Below, one piece after another: positions 31,642-40,078 of a stretch of DNA of 64,000 bases. The stretch comes from Caproicibacterium amylolyticum (GTDB lineage Bacteria > Bacillota > Clostridia > Oscillospirales > Acutalibacteraceae). Below the pieces are notes generated by a model. That model searched no databases. It worked only from the letters and a program-made list of their open reading frames with translations, and was not told the origin of the DNA. Location: contig NZ_CP060696.1 in the NCBI RefSeq assembly GCF_014467055.1, positions 2,604,001 through 2,668,000 on the forward strand, written 5' to 3'. Within the stretch, counting starts at the first letter, position 1, and every line of letters starts with the position of its first letter. The translations under genes were made by a program, and so were the position numbers.

Positions 31642-32304
31642 ATGATTCATTCCCTGCAGTTCGTACACAATTCTTATACAAACAAAAATTCAAATATTGA
31701 TGCCAAATACAACATAAGCGGGCAAAACTCAGAGCAAGTTCCGCAGCAAACCATGCGCAGCGGCGGTCTACAGCAGGACACGGTCAGCCTGACCCACAGT
31801 CTGCCTGCCGGTGAAGATTCATACCATCGTGTTTTACCTGCTGCTTCGGATGCAGCACCAAACGGTTATCTGCAAGGGCTGCGTTCCGAGCCGGCTTCCT
31901 CTGGAATTTCCGCCGCAGAACAAGCTCTGGCGCGGCTGCAGTTTGACCTGCGTGGGCTTGATTTGTCTGTAGATGGCAGTTTCGGTGCTGAAAAGCTGCA
32001 AAACCGCATTGATTACATTTCTTCCCTCTATACATCTATTCGCCAAACCATCCAGCGGGACTTCCCCCCCTCTGACCGCACCCGAATGATGGACAGCTTA
32101 AAAGCGCAGATTGATGCGGCAGAACGAAAGATTTCCAGCGGTTATTCGGAACTGCTGGAAAACCAGGTGCAAAAAGGCGGCACTACTGGTCAAATAAAAA
32201 AGGTTTGTCAAAGCAGTCTTTCCGTCATGGCACAACGAGCCGCACAGTACCATACAAATCAAATTCACGCACCGCTTTTCGAAAAATTGAACCAATACGC
32301 TTGA
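31642..32304 (+). CDS. Hypothetical protein with helical C-terminal half
   Basis: I do not recognise this 220-residue protein. There is no signal peptide or membrane segment. Residues 1-85 are polar and likely disordered (many Ser, Gln, Asn). Residues 90-220 are predicted helical with heptad-like spacing (AAEQALARLQFDLRGLDLSV, LQNRIDYISSLYTSIRQTIQ, MMDSLKAQIDAAERKISSGYSELLENQ). The start at 31642 follows TTGAGGAGAAA; an earlier start at 31561 has no site. It is monocistronic with a terminator. The disordered N-terminus and helical rest are loosely reminiscent of secreted or structural helper proteins, but no function is assigned. Confidence 0.65.
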   Translation: MIHSLQFVHNSYTNKNSNIDAKYNISGQNSEQVPQQTMRSGGLQQDTVSLTHSLPAGEDSYHRVLPAASDAAPNGYLQGLRSEPASSGISAAEQALARLQFDLRGLDLSVDGSFGAEKLQNRIDYISSLYTSIRQTIQRDFPPSDRTRMMDSLKAQIDAAERKISSGYSELLENQVQKGGTTGQIKKVCQSSLSVMAQRAAQYHTNQIHAPLFEKLNQYA

Positions 32305-32310
32305 ACTAAA

Positions 32311-32360
32311 AAGAGGAGTACAGGCACTGTAAATTCATGCAGTACCTGTGCTCCTTTTAT
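32311..32360. terminator. Bidirectional terminator between convergent genes
   Basis: AGGAGTACAGGCACTG (32314-32329) pairs with CAGTACCTGTGCTCCT (32340-32355) with two mismatches, with T-runs on both sides. It ends the hypothetical gene and cysS. Confidence 0.8.
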
Positions 32361-32378
32361 CTGTTCACAATTCAATTT

Positions 32379-33800
32379 TTACGCTTTGTGCCACTTCACA
32401 CCCTGCGGGGTATCCTCCAGCACAATGCCGCGTGCCTTGAACTCGTCGCGGATACGGTCGGCTTCCGCCCAGTTCTTTTCCTTACGTGCCTGCGCGCGCT
32501 GTGCAATCAGCGCTTCAATTTCGGCAGCTTCGCCGTCGTCTGCCTCTGCTCCGGCCGCCGGGCGGCTGTACAGCAGACCAAGCACATCCGCAAGCTTTGT
32601 AAAGAGGTCATAGGCGTACTGGCAAAGTTCCTTTCCGGGTGCCTTGTCTGCGGAAAGTTCCGTGTTAATGGTCTTTGCCATTTCAAACAGCGCGGCAACC
32701 GCGTTGGCAGTGTTCAGGTCGTCATCCATTGCCGCTTCAAAGGCTGCGCGGCTGTTTTCCAACTTTTCTTTAACAGCAGCATCGCTGTCCTTTGCGCCGG
32801 ACTGCGCGTTTTTCAGCACAAATGCCAAATTGTCGCGGCAGTTGTAAAGGCGGTCAAGAGAAGCTTTGCACTGCCCAATCATTTCTTCGTTGTAGTTAAT
32901 CGGCATGCGGTAATGTGCGGAAACCATAAGATAACGAATGGGTTCGTAGCCATATGCATTGGCAACGTCCCGCACGGTAAAGAAGTTGTGCAGACTCTTG
33001 CTCATTTTTTTGTTGTCCACGTTGATGTAACCGTTGTGCAGCCAGTAGTGGGAGAACGGCACGCCGTTGCAGCATTCGCTCTGGGCGATTTCGTTTTCAT
33101 GGTGCGGGAAAATCAAGTCCTGCCCTCCGCAGTGAATGTCAATGGTCTTGCCAAGGTAACGACGCACCATTGCGGAGCATTCAATGTGCCAGCCGGGGCG
33201 GCCGTGTCCCCACGGGGATTCCCAGTAAGGTTCGCCAGGCTTTGCGCCTTTCCACAGGGCAAAGTCCATGGCATCCTCTTTCACTTCGCCGGTCGCAATG
33301 CGGGCGCCCGCCTGCAAATCTTCCAGCGGCTGATGGCTCAGCTTGCCGTATCCTTTATCTTTTAATGTGCGGAAATAGACGTCACCGTTTTCCACCGCAT
33401 AGGCGTAGCCCTTTTCAATCAGCGTGGAAATGATTTCCTGAATGCCGTCAATGTTTTCCGTTGCAAGCGGATGTACACTGGCGGGGCGCACGTTGAGTCC
33501 GGCTGCGTCTTTTTTGTATTCGTCAATGTAGCGGCGGCTCACAGTCAGGTAGTCTGTGCCCTCCTCATTGGCACGGTTAATGATTTTATCATCAATATCC
33601 GTAAAATTCTGCACGAAGGTCACTTTGTACCCCTTGTACTCCAAGTAGCGGCGCAGCACGTCAAACACGCACATTGGTCTTGCGTTGCCGATGTGAACAA
33701 AGTTGTACACGGTCGGCCCACAGGCATAAATCTTTGCCTCGTTTGGCGTAATCGGTACAAACTCCTCTTTCTGGCGTGAAAGTGTGTTATAGAGTTTCAT
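32379..33800 (-). CDS. cysS: Cysteinyl-tRNA synthetase
   Basis: A 473-residue class I synthetase that charges tRNA-Cys. The HIGH motif is HIGNARP near residue 37, preceded by the zinc Cys in YACGPTVYNFVHIGN. Zn ligands continue in WHIECSAM and GGQDLIFPHHENE. KMSKSLHNF near 265 is the KMSKS loop. The C-terminal DALR/anticodon-binding region ends GIVLEDTPQGVKWHK. GGGGG lies before the ATG. cysE lies 244 bases upstream on the same strand; a co-transcript is possible. Confidence 0.98.
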   Translation of the reverse strand: MKLYNTLSRQKEEFVPITPNEAKIYACGPTVYNFVHIGNARPMCVFDVLRRYLEYKGYKVTFVQNFTDIDDKIINRANEEGTDYLTVSRRYIDEYKKDAAGLNVRPASVHPLATENIDGIQEIISTLIEKGYAYAVENGDVYFRTLKDKGYGKLSHQPLEDLQAGARIATGEVKEDAMDFALWKGAKPGEPYWESPWGHGRPGWHIECSAMVRRYLGKTIDIHCGGQDLIFPHHENEIAQSECCNGVPFSHYWLHNGYINVDNKKMSKSLHNFFTVRDVANAYGYEPIRYLMVSAHYRMPINYNEEMIGQCKASLDRLYNCRDNLAFVLKNAQSGAKDSDAAVKEKLENSRAAFEAAMDDDLNTANAVAALFEMAKTINTELSADKAPGKELCQYAYDLFTKLADVLGLLYSRPAAGAEADDGEAAEIEALIAQRAQARKEKNWAEADRIRDEFKARGIVLEDTPQGVKWHKA

Positions 33801-33910
33801 GAACAGTATTCCCCCTGCAGAATTTTGTTTTTTCCTTAAACAAGTTCCGTGTTATATTTTTCAATATTTTATTATTTACATTTTAAAGCGCTACTAATTA
33901 CTAGTAGCTT

Positions 33911-34025
33911 TAAAGTCCTGGGCTTGCGGCCCAGAGCTGCTTTTTTATGCTGCTAAGGACAAGACCGTGGCGGGCTTCGCCCCCACCCCTAGTCGCTTTC
34001 TAAGAAAGCGACAGAAAGTAATTTC
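33911..34025 (+). repeat. Dispersed palindromic intergenic repeat, copy B
   Basis: Matches copy A along its length: CCTGGGCTTGCGGCCCAG, ATGCTGCTAA, GGCGGGCTTCGCCCCC, CCCCTA and GTCGCTTTCT-A-AGAAAGCGAC (33992-34012), AGAAAGTAA. It fills most of the cysE-cysS gap. Next to it, GCTACTA-5-TAGTAGC (about 33889-33907) forms another small hairpin. Confidence 0.85.
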
Positions 34026-34044
34026 TAAAGCTTGCTTGCGATTA

Positions 34045-34728
34045 TTATTTTGCCGTCTGTTCTTTATCAAATTCATCCTCGTACTGCTGGTCAGCGGCGG
34101 CCTGTTCGACCCCCAGCTTCTTTTCCACGCGCTCCAGCATTACATTCATGCGACAAAGTTCCTGCGCAACCGGGTCGGTTACGTGCACTTGATCAAGGTT
34201 ATCCGGACGCACGCCGTTAATGCGCACCACGCGCGCCGGAACACCGACAGCGGTCGCGTTGGCAGGCACTGCGTCCAGTACAACCGCGCCGGCGGCAATG
34301 CGGGCATTGTCGCCGATGGTCATTGGGCCAAGGATCTTTGCGCCGGAACCAACCAGCACATTGTTGCCCAACGTTGGGTGGCGCTTACCCTTATCCTTAC
34401 CAGTGCCGCCAAGTGTTACCCCCTGGTACAGCGTGCAGTAGTCACCGATTTCCGCGGTTTCGCCAATCACAACGCCCATACCGTGGTCAATGAACAGACC
34501 TTTGCCGATTTTTGCACCCGGATGGATTTCAATGCCCGTTTTATGCCGTGCTCTCTGGCTGACCCACCGCGCTAAAAACGGATGCCCTTTTTCCAGCAGC
34601 CGGTGCGCCCTGCGGTAGCTGCGCACTGCTTTGAACCCACTGTAAAGAAAATAGACCTCCAGTCGGCTGCGTGCGGCGGGATCACGCTCCATAATGGAAT
34701 CAATCTCTGCTTTTAGCTTATTAAACAT
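34045..34728 (-). CDS. cysE: Serine O-acetyltransferase
   Basis: A 227-residue enzyme that acetylates L-serine, the first step of cysteine synthesis. Family marks: RYRRAHRLLEKG-type N-terminal helices, TGIEIHPGAKIGKGLFIDHGMGVVIGETAEIGDYCTLYQGVTLGGTGKDKGKRHPTLGNNVLVGSGAKILGP, the left-handed beta-helix hexapeptides with the catalytic His and Asp. The start at 34728 is chosen over 34803, which lies in the T-box terminator. Expression is set by a Cys-specific T-box at 34768-35007. Confidence 0.97.
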   Translation of the reverse strand: MFNKLKAEIDSIMERDPAARSRLEVYFLYSGFKAVRSYRRAHRLLEKGHPFLARWVSQRARHKTGIEIHPGAKIGKGLFIDHGMGVVIGETAEIGDYCTLYQGVTLGGTGKDKGKRHPTLGNNVLVGSGAKILGPMTIGDNARIAAGAVVLDAVPANATAVGVPARVVRINGVRPDNLDQVHVTDPVAQELCRMNVMLERVEKKLGVEQAAADQQYEDEFDKEQTAK

Positions 34729-34767
34729 GGTAACACTCCTTGTGTCGGTGCGCAAGACCGGAGAACG

Positions 34768-35007
34768 AAAAAAGCCTCCGCCTGTACAGGAAACATCCTG
34801 CACAGACGGAGGCGAAAAAATTCCGCGGTTCCACTCCGGTTTCTCACTCTCGGACGATAACGGCTCCCACCGTGCAGGGATTTCCCCCTGCCTGCTCCCG
34901 GACGCATGCTTCGCAGAGGTTCGGTGAAAAGCACTTTCAGCCCATGGCGCTTTCTCTCTTTCACCGTTACCCTGTTACTTCTTCCGTTCCCAGCATTTCA
35001 TACACGA
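34768..35007 (-). promoter_or_regulatory. T-box riboswitch, tRNA-Cys specific
   Basis: On the minus strand the leader has a stem I with an AGTA S-turn and a specifier loop in which TGC (Cys codon) lies at 34915-34913. The T-box GAGTGGAACCGCGG follows; the bulge TGGA (34833-34830) is complementary to a UCCA tRNA end, matching the U73 discriminator of tRNA-Cys. The terminator GCCTCCGCCTGTACAGG/CCTGCACAGACGGAGGC (34774-34813) ends in TTTTTT (34773-34768). Uncharged tRNA-Cys would allow cysE transcription. Confidence 0.93.
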
Positions 35008-35014
35008 TACGTTT

Positions 35015-35043
35015 ATTATATGTTTCCGCTCACAAAAAGTCAA
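35015..35043 (-). promoter_or_regulatory. Promoter of the cysE T-box transcript
   Basis: TTGACT (35043-35038), 17-bp spacer, TATAAT (35020-35015) on the minus strand, just after the pgsA stop codon. Confidence 0.85.
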
Positions 35044-35053
35044 CAGCCGCACA

Positions 35054-35623
35054 TTATTTCATGGTGTTGATGACTTGATAATTCTGCTTAATGTAAATCA
35101 CACCACTGATAATGGTGAACACGCAGGAAATGCCCACAAAGATGTTTCCAACAAGCAAAAATGCGCCCGACGCGGCATAAAAGCCACCCAACTCCTGCAT
35201 ACTCTGCAGAATCAGTACCACCAGTACGGCAATCATCTGCGAAACCGTCTTGGTCTTGCCCCATTTGTTGGCCGCAATCACTCTGCCGGACTCCACCGCC
35301 ACCAGCCGCAGAGAAGTCACCGCAAATTCGCGCAGCATAATAATCAACACAAACCAGATATTGCACAGCCCCATGCTGGCAAAGCAGATCAGCGCCGTCA
35401 TGACCAAAACCTTGTCTGCCAGCGGGTCAAGGAACTGCCCAAAAGTTGTGATCATATTGCGGCTTCGTGCAATTTTTCCGTCAAGATGATCTGTGTAAGA
35501 CGCCGCCGCAAAAACCAACAGTGCCCAAACGTAATGACCGGGCAGTGAAGTTGCCAGCAAAAACGCTGCAAACACCGGCACCAGAATAATGCGGGCAAGC
35601 GAAAGTTTATTGGGCAGGTTCAT
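35054..35623 (-). CDS. pgsA: CDP-diacylglycerol--glycerol-3-phosphate 3-phosphatidyltransferase
   Basis: A 189-residue membrane enzyme making phosphatidylglycerol phosphate. The CDP-alcohol phosphotransferase motif D-H-L-D-G-K-I-A-R...G-x3-D-x3-D is complete (about residues 45-71, ending GQFLDPLADK). Five to six membrane helices are visible. The ribosome site AAAGGAGG lies inside the last codons of rimO, two bases separate the genes, so it is co-translated with rimO in the recA-recX-rimO-pgsA operon. Confidence 0.95.
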   Translation of the reverse strand: MNLPNKLSLARIILVPVFAAFLLATSLPGHYVWALLVFAAASYTDHLDGKIARSRNMITTFGQFLDPLADKVLVMTALICFASMGLCNIWFVLIIMLREFAVTSLRLVAVESGRVIAANKWGKTKTVSQMIAVLVVLILQSMQELGGFYAASGAFLLVGNIFVGISCVFTIISGVIYIKQNYQVINTMK

Positions 35624-35625
35624 TT

Positions 35626-36981
35626 TTACGCCTCCTTTGGCGGGCGCAGCTCACCGACAAGGTCGCCATCCATGCAGTCGGTAATTTCCACCTGCACAAA
35701 GCTGCCCATAACCGGCTTTTTCACGCCGCTTGGCACGGTAAAGTAAACTTTTCCGTCAATATCGTCCGGCGCCTGTGCGGCGGTGCGGCCAAACCAGCAC
35801 TCCGCGTAGCGGTCCCAGCCCTCACAGAGAACTGTCTGCACCTGCCCTGCCATCTGCTCGCCGGCGGTCTGCGTGCGGTCCATCTGGCCTTCCATAATCA
35901 GTTCCATACGGTGCTGTTTAACGTCTTCGTCAATCTGATTGGGCATTTCCGCGGCGGCAGTGCCCTCCTCCTGTGAGTAGGCAAAGCAGCCCAACCGGTC
36001 AAATTTCATTTCCTTTACAAATTCGCACAGCTCGGTAAAATCTTCCTCGGTTTCACCGGGGAAGCCGGTAATCAGTGTGGTGCGCAGGGTAACGCCCGGC
36101 ACCTTTTCGCGGATATGCGAAAGCAACTGTGTCAATTCTTCACGGCTGCCCCAGCGACGCATGGCCTTGAGTATTTTTTTGCTGCAGTGCTGCAAAGGCA
36201 GGTCGATATACGGCAGCACTTTTGGCTCTGCTGCCATAACATCCAGCAGTTCGTCTGTGATGTAATCGGGATAGCAGTACAGCATCCGAATCCACACAAG
36301 GCCGTCAATTTTGCTCAGACGGCGCAGCAGTTCGGGCAGCACCAGCTTGTGGTCATAAAGGTCCCAGCCGTATTTGGTGGTGTCCTGCGCAATCAAAATG
36401 AGTTCCTTTGCGCCGTTTATCACCAGGGAACGCGCTTCCGCTTCAATATCCTCCATGGTACGGCTGCGGTAGCCTCCGCGGATAAGCGGAATCGCGCAGT
36501 AGCTGCAGCGGTTGTCGCAGCCCTCCGCAATTTTCAAATAGGCAAAGTAGCTGGGTGTCAGCAGTTTGCGTTCGCCGCAAAGCGGCAGTTTCTCCTTTTC
36601 CGGAAAAGCTTCCGGTTTAGCACCCGCCAGCGCTGCGTGACAAATGTAATTGATATCCGCATCCGCACCAATGCCGCACACTGCGTCACACTCCGGCAGC
36701 TGCTGCATAATTTCGCTGCGGTAGCGCTCCGCCAAACAGCCTGTTACAACGATTGCCTTAATCTGCCCCTCTTTTTTCAGACGGGCAAGTTCAAGAATCT
36801 CATCAATGCTTTCCTGTTTGGCACTCTGGATAAAGCCGCAGGTATTTACGATTGCAACATCTGCAAGTGCGGCATCGTCCTTAACTTCCCAGCCGGCCTT
36901 TTCCAGCGTTGCCAGCATCATTTCTCCGTCCACCTGGTTTTTGGCGCATCCCAGACTTACGATTCCAACTGATTCAGCCAT
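35626..36981 (-). CDS. rimO: Ribosomal protein uS12 methylthiotransferase RimO
   Basis: A 451-residue radical-SAM enzyme that adds a methylthio group to an Asp of ribosomal protein S12. The N-terminal UPF0004 domain has GIVSLGCAKNQVDGE, NTCGFI and VVTGCLAERY cysteines for one 4Fe-4S cluster. The radical-SAM motif is EGCDNRCSYCAIPLIRGGYRSR. A C-terminal TRAM domain follows. The start at 36981 overlaps the recX stop by eight bases, with GAGGATGA upstream; earlier in-frame starts lie in recX. Confidence 0.96.
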   Translation of the reverse strand: MAESVGIVSLGCAKNQVDGEMMLATLEKAGWEVKDDAALADVAIVNTCGFIQSAKQESIDEILELARLKKEGQIKAIVVTGCLAERYRSEIMQQLPECDAVCGIGADADINYICHAALAGAKPEAFPEKEKLPLCGERKLLTPSYFAYLKIAEGCDNRCSYCAIPLIRGGYRSRTMEDIEAEARSLVINGAKELILIAQDTTKYGWDLYDHKLVLPELLRRLSKIDGLVWIRMLYCYPDYITDELLDVMAAEPKVLPYIDLPLQHCSKKILKAMRRWGSREELTQLLSHIREKVPGVTLRTTLITGFPGETEEDFTELCEFVKEMKFDRLGCFAYSQEEGTAAAEMPNQIDEDVKQHRMELIMEGQMDRTQTAGEQMAGQVQTVLCEGWDRYAECWFGRTAAQAPDDIDGKVYFTVPSGVKKPVMGSFVQVEITDCMDGDLVGELRPPKEA

Positions 36982-37591
36982 CCCATTCATCCTCATTTGT
37001 AGAGTATCGGTGCATCGCCGCGCGGATATCGTCATATCCGTAGCCAAGCCGCTGCAGAGCGGCACAAGCACGGCGCCTTACTTTTTCATCTGACAGATCC
37101 CTGTACTTTTTGCGCAGAACCGCAAGCACAGCTTCCTGTGCGTCCGGCTCATTTTCCTCCGCTGCCTGCTCCGCCATCTCCGGTGCAATTCCCTTGCGGG
37201 AAAGTTCGTAGCAGACGCGGCGCTTCGCCCAGCCTTTGCGGTACAGTTCCCGCGCAAACCGCTGCGCAAAGTCATCGTCATCCACAAGCCCCAGGTCCAC
37301 CATTTTCTGTGCGGCGGCTTCTGCCGCTTCCCGCGAAACCGTGCGGGCAATTTTGTCCGCCAGTTCTTTTTTGGAGTGGCTGCGGTGTTCCAGCAAATAC
37401 AGTGCTTTCTCACTGGCACGGTGTGTGTCAGACTTCTGCAGCAGTTCATGCAGTTCTTCGTCGGTAATGTCCCGACCAAGTTTCCAACCCGCCTGCAGCA
37501 GTGTTTCCGTATCCACGCTGACAGCATACTCCCCGTCAATGAAAAGCGCTGTCATACTGTGGCGTCTGGGCTCCATGGCTGTTAATTCCAC
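36974..37591 (-). CDS. recX: Regulatory protein RecX
   Basis: A 205-residue three-helix-bundle repeat protein that modulates RecA filaments. Typical blocks are ALYLLEHRSHSKKELADKI, GLVDDDDFAQRFARELYRKGWAKRRVCYELSRKGI and the C-terminal KYRDLSDEKVRRRACAALQRLGYGYDDIRAAM. It lies 27 bases after recA on the same strand and overlaps rimO. Confidence 0.94.
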   Translation of the reverse strand: MELTAMEPRRHSMTALFIDGEYAVSVDTETLLQAGWKLGRDITDEELHELLQKSDTHRASEKALYLLEHRSHSKKELADKIARTVSREAAEAAAQKMVDLGLVDDDDFAQRFARELYRKGWAKRRVCYELSRKGIAPEMAEQAAEENEPDAQEAVLAVLRKKYRDLSDEKVRRRACAALQRLGYGYDDIRAAMHRYSTNEDEWDG

Positions 37592-37618
37592 TGCGCAAAC
37601 GCCTCTTTTCGTTCATGG

Positions 37619-38809
37619 TTATTCATCGTCGGCTTCAATGTCGATATTCACCTGACGTCCGCGCGTACCGGCCTGCTCAGCTGCCGGCTTTTCGTTCTCT
37701 GCTCCGGTGCCATCTGCGGATGCCGGTTTTGCTTCCTCAGCCGCATCATCCAGCGGTTTTGCTGCACTTGCGCGCGTGGAAACCGTTTTTGCGTAGAGTT
37801 TATCCGCGTTTGCACGCACTTTGGCTTCAATTTCCTCCGCCAGTGCAGTGTTTTCCTCAAACAGCTTCTTCACATTGTCGCGTCCCTGCCCAAGGCGCTG
37901 CCCGTTGTAGGAAAACCACGCCCCGCTCTTCTCCACAATATCCAACTTTACGCCAAGGTCAAGCAGTTCGCCCGCGTGGGAAATGCCCTGCCCATACATA
38001 ATGTCAAATTCCGCAATACGGAACGGCGGAGCAATTTTATTTTTCACAACCTTTGCGCGTGTGCGGGAACCAACCTGTTCCGTACCGCTTTTCAGAGTTT
38101 CAATTTTACGAATGTCGATTCGCACAGAAGCGTAGAACTTCAGTGCGCGGCCGCCTGGGGTAACCTCAGGGTTGCCGTATACCACGCCGACCTTTTCACG
38201 CAGCTGGTTAATGAAAATCGCGACACAGTTGCTTTTGCTGATAGCGCCCGCCAGTTTGCGCAGCGCCTGGCTCATCAGACGTGCCTGCAAGCCAACATGG
38301 GTGTCACCCATTTCGCCCTCAATTTCCGCGCGGGGCACTAGTGCGGCAACGGAATCCACCACAATGACGTCAATCGCACCGGAACGCACCAGTGCCTCCG
38401 TAATTTCCAGTGCCTGCTCGCCGGTGTCCGGCTGGCTCACCAGAAGGCTGTCCACATCCACGCCCAGTGCAGCGGCATAAATCGGGTCAAGGGCGTGTTC
38501 CACATCAATAAACGCGGCGTTGCCCTTCTTTTTCTGTCCCTCTGCCACGCAGTGCAGTGCCAGCGTTGTTTTGCCGGAACTTTCCGGGCCATAGATTTCA
38601 ATAATACGGCCGCGCGGGAAGCCGCCGATGCCCAGAGCAAGGTCAAGCCCTAAGCTGCCGGTCGGGATTGCCTCCACATGCATGGCCTCGTTCTGCCCCA
38701 GACGCATGACAGCGCCCTTGCCGAACTGCTTTTCAATTTTAGCAAGCGCGGTTTTCAGCGCTTCCTCCTTATTTTTCGCGTCCTCTGCGGCTTTATTTGC
38801 TGCTGCCAT
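37619..38809 (-). CDS. recA: Recombinase RecA
   Basis: A 396-residue DNA recombinase and SOS co-protease. Walker [10 protein letters not shown], the EHALDP segment, Walker [16 protein letters not shown], loop L1 [22 protein letters not shown], loop L2 [19 protein letters not shown] and [22 protein letters not shown] are all intact. The C-terminal tail after residue 335 is long (about 60 residues), Ala/Glu-rich and acidic at the end. It heads an operon with recX, rimO and pgsA; a LexA box precedes the promoter. Confidence 0.98.
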   Translation of the reverse strand: MAAANKAAEDAKNKEEALKTALAKIEKQFGKGAVMRLGQNEAMHVEAIPTGSLGLDLALGIGGFPRGRIIEIYGPESSGKTTLALHCVAEGQKKKGNAAFIDVEHALDPIYAAALGVDVDSLLVSQPDTGEQALEITEALVRSGAIDVIVVDSVAALVPRAEIEGEMGDTHVGLQARLMSQALRKLAGAISKSNCVAIFINQLREKVGVVYGNPEVTPGGRALKFYASVRIDIRKIETLKSGTEQVGSRTRAKVVKNKIAPPFRIAEFDIMYGQGISHAGELLDLGVKLDIVEKSGAWFSYNGQRLGQGRDNVKKLFEENTALAEEIEAKVRANADKLYAKTVSTRASAAKPLDDAAEEAKPASADGTGAENEKPAAEQAGTRGRQVNIDIEADDE

Positions 38810-38918
38810 TATAATATTCCTCCTGAAAGATGCGGCGTTACTTGTCCGGCGCAGTATTTTCTGTGTGTGGTAAAACGGCAGTGCACCGCATTTGATGCAT
38901 CTGCCGCAATTCTATTTA

Positions 38919-38947
38919 AGTATACCGTAACCGCCGGAAAAAAGCAA
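38919..38947 (-). promoter_or_regulatory. Promoter of the recA operon
   Basis: TTGCTT (38947-38942), 17-bp spacer, TATACT (38924-38919) on the minus strand, giving a leader of about 105 nt. Confidence 0.7.
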
Positions 38948-38953
38948 TATATT

Positions 38954-38967
38954 TGAACGTTTGTTCA
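38954..38967 (-). promoter_or_regulatory. LexA (SOS) box
   Basis: TGAACGTTTGTTCA fits the Gram-positive SOS core GAAC-N4-GTTC of CGAACRNRYGTTYC with symmetric flanks. It lies just upstream of the recA -35. Confidence 0.75.
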
Positions 38968-39127
38968 CAATTTCAACCGGATCTTTGGTTTGAAATTATT
39001 TCCATATCCTAATATCCTTTGTAAAATGTAAAGGCTTTTGACTTGCCGCAAAGATTCGGCAAAAGCTGCACGGCTCTTTCGGCAGCGCACGGCAGAACCC
39101 GTCTTTTTCCGGCAGATTCTGCAATCT

Positions 39128-39155
39128 AAAAAAGCAAGGCCAAAGCCTTGCCTGA
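39128..39155 (-). terminator. Terminator after prmC
   Basis: GCAAGGC (39151-39145 on the minus strand) pairs with GCCTTGC (39140-39134) around TTTG, followed by TTTTTT. Between it and the LexA box (38968-39127) I see no gene or clear signal. Confidence 0.8.
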
Positions 39156-39238
39156 CTGTATACTTTATATTTGTGTATTTCCCGCCGGTTTCATACAATA
39201 CTCATAAATACCAAGAAACTTTTTCGCGGCTTTGAAAA

Positions 39239-40078
39239 TTACGCCGTGCCGTACACCACGCGGTCAAAACCGTTGAAGTCTTTGCGCACCGTTATGTTTG
39301 TAAGCCCCGCGTTCTGGAACAACTCTGAAACCGCCGCCGCCTGGCTTTCGCCGATTTCCACTGCGCAAAGGCCGCCCGGCACGGCCTGCGGAACCCACAG
39401 TCTGGCAATCGCACGGTAAAACTGCAAGCCATCCGCGCCGCCGTCCAGTGCGGTTTCCGGCTCAAAGTGCAGCTCTGGCTGCAAATCCGGTATCTCCCCC
39501 GCCTCCACATACGGCGGATTGCAGAGAAAACCGCCTAGTTTTCCACAGGACTTTGCGTCCTCTGGGGAAAACGCATCCAGCTGCAGCGGCTGCACCTGCA
39601 GGGATGCATACTTTTCGCAGTTTTTCCGCAAAAAGTGCAAGGCCCCCACAAACTTTTCCCCACAGGAAACCGACAAGTCCGGCCGCAGGCTTTTGAGTCC
39701 CAACCCCACCGCGCCGCTGCCCGCACACAAATCCAACACACTTGCGCACTGCGGCAAAAGTTCTGCCGCAGTGCGGGCAAGCAGTTCCGTTTCTTCGCGC
39801 GGGCAAAGCACGCCCTCACCGACAGAAAGTTCCAAATCTAAAAACGGCCATGTTCCCAGCAGGTACTGCAGCGGCTCACAGCCCGCGCGCAGTTCTGCCA
39901 AATGCGCCAACTGCTGCGCTTGTGCGTCCGTCGCTTCCTCATGCCCGTGTATGGCCAGGCCGGTTCTGTCCAGTCCAAACACCTTTTGGCAAAGGCAGAC
40001 CGCGTCAAAAGCAGGACTTTCATTGTCCGCCTGCTGCAATATTTTTTTTGCCTGCAGATACGCCTGCTGTTTCGTCAT
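39239..40078 (-). CDS. prmC: Peptide chain release factor N(5)-glutamine methyltransferase
   Basis: A 279-residue SAM-dependent methyltransferase that methylates the GGQ glutamine of release factors. The SAM-binding motif VLDLCAGSGAVGLGL is near residue 112 and the substrate motif NPPYVE near 190. EPLQYLLGTWPFLDLELSV and CPREETELLAR are typical of the PrmC N-terminus. The start overlaps the DUF1385 stop (ATGA), the common clostridial order. Confidence 0.95.
   Translation of the reverse strand: MTKQQAYLQAKKILQQADNESPAFDAVCLCQKVFGLDRTGLAIHGHEEATDAQAQQLAHLAELRAGCEPLQYLLGTWPFLDLELSVGEGVLCPREETELLARTAAELLPQCASVLDLCAGSGAVGLGLKSLRPDLSVSCGEKFVGALHFLRKNCEKYASLQVQPLQLDAFSPEDAKSCGKLGGFLCNPPYVEAGEIPDLQPELHFEPETALDGGADGLQFYRAIARLWVPQAVPGGLCAVEIGESQAAAVSELFQNAGLTNITVRKDFNGFDRVVYGTA

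Noticed and set aside
32337..33365. 342-codon plus frame
   Set aside because: Antisense of cysS, no ribosome site or recognisable domain.
36115..36972. 285-codon plus frame
   Set aside because: Antisense of rimO.
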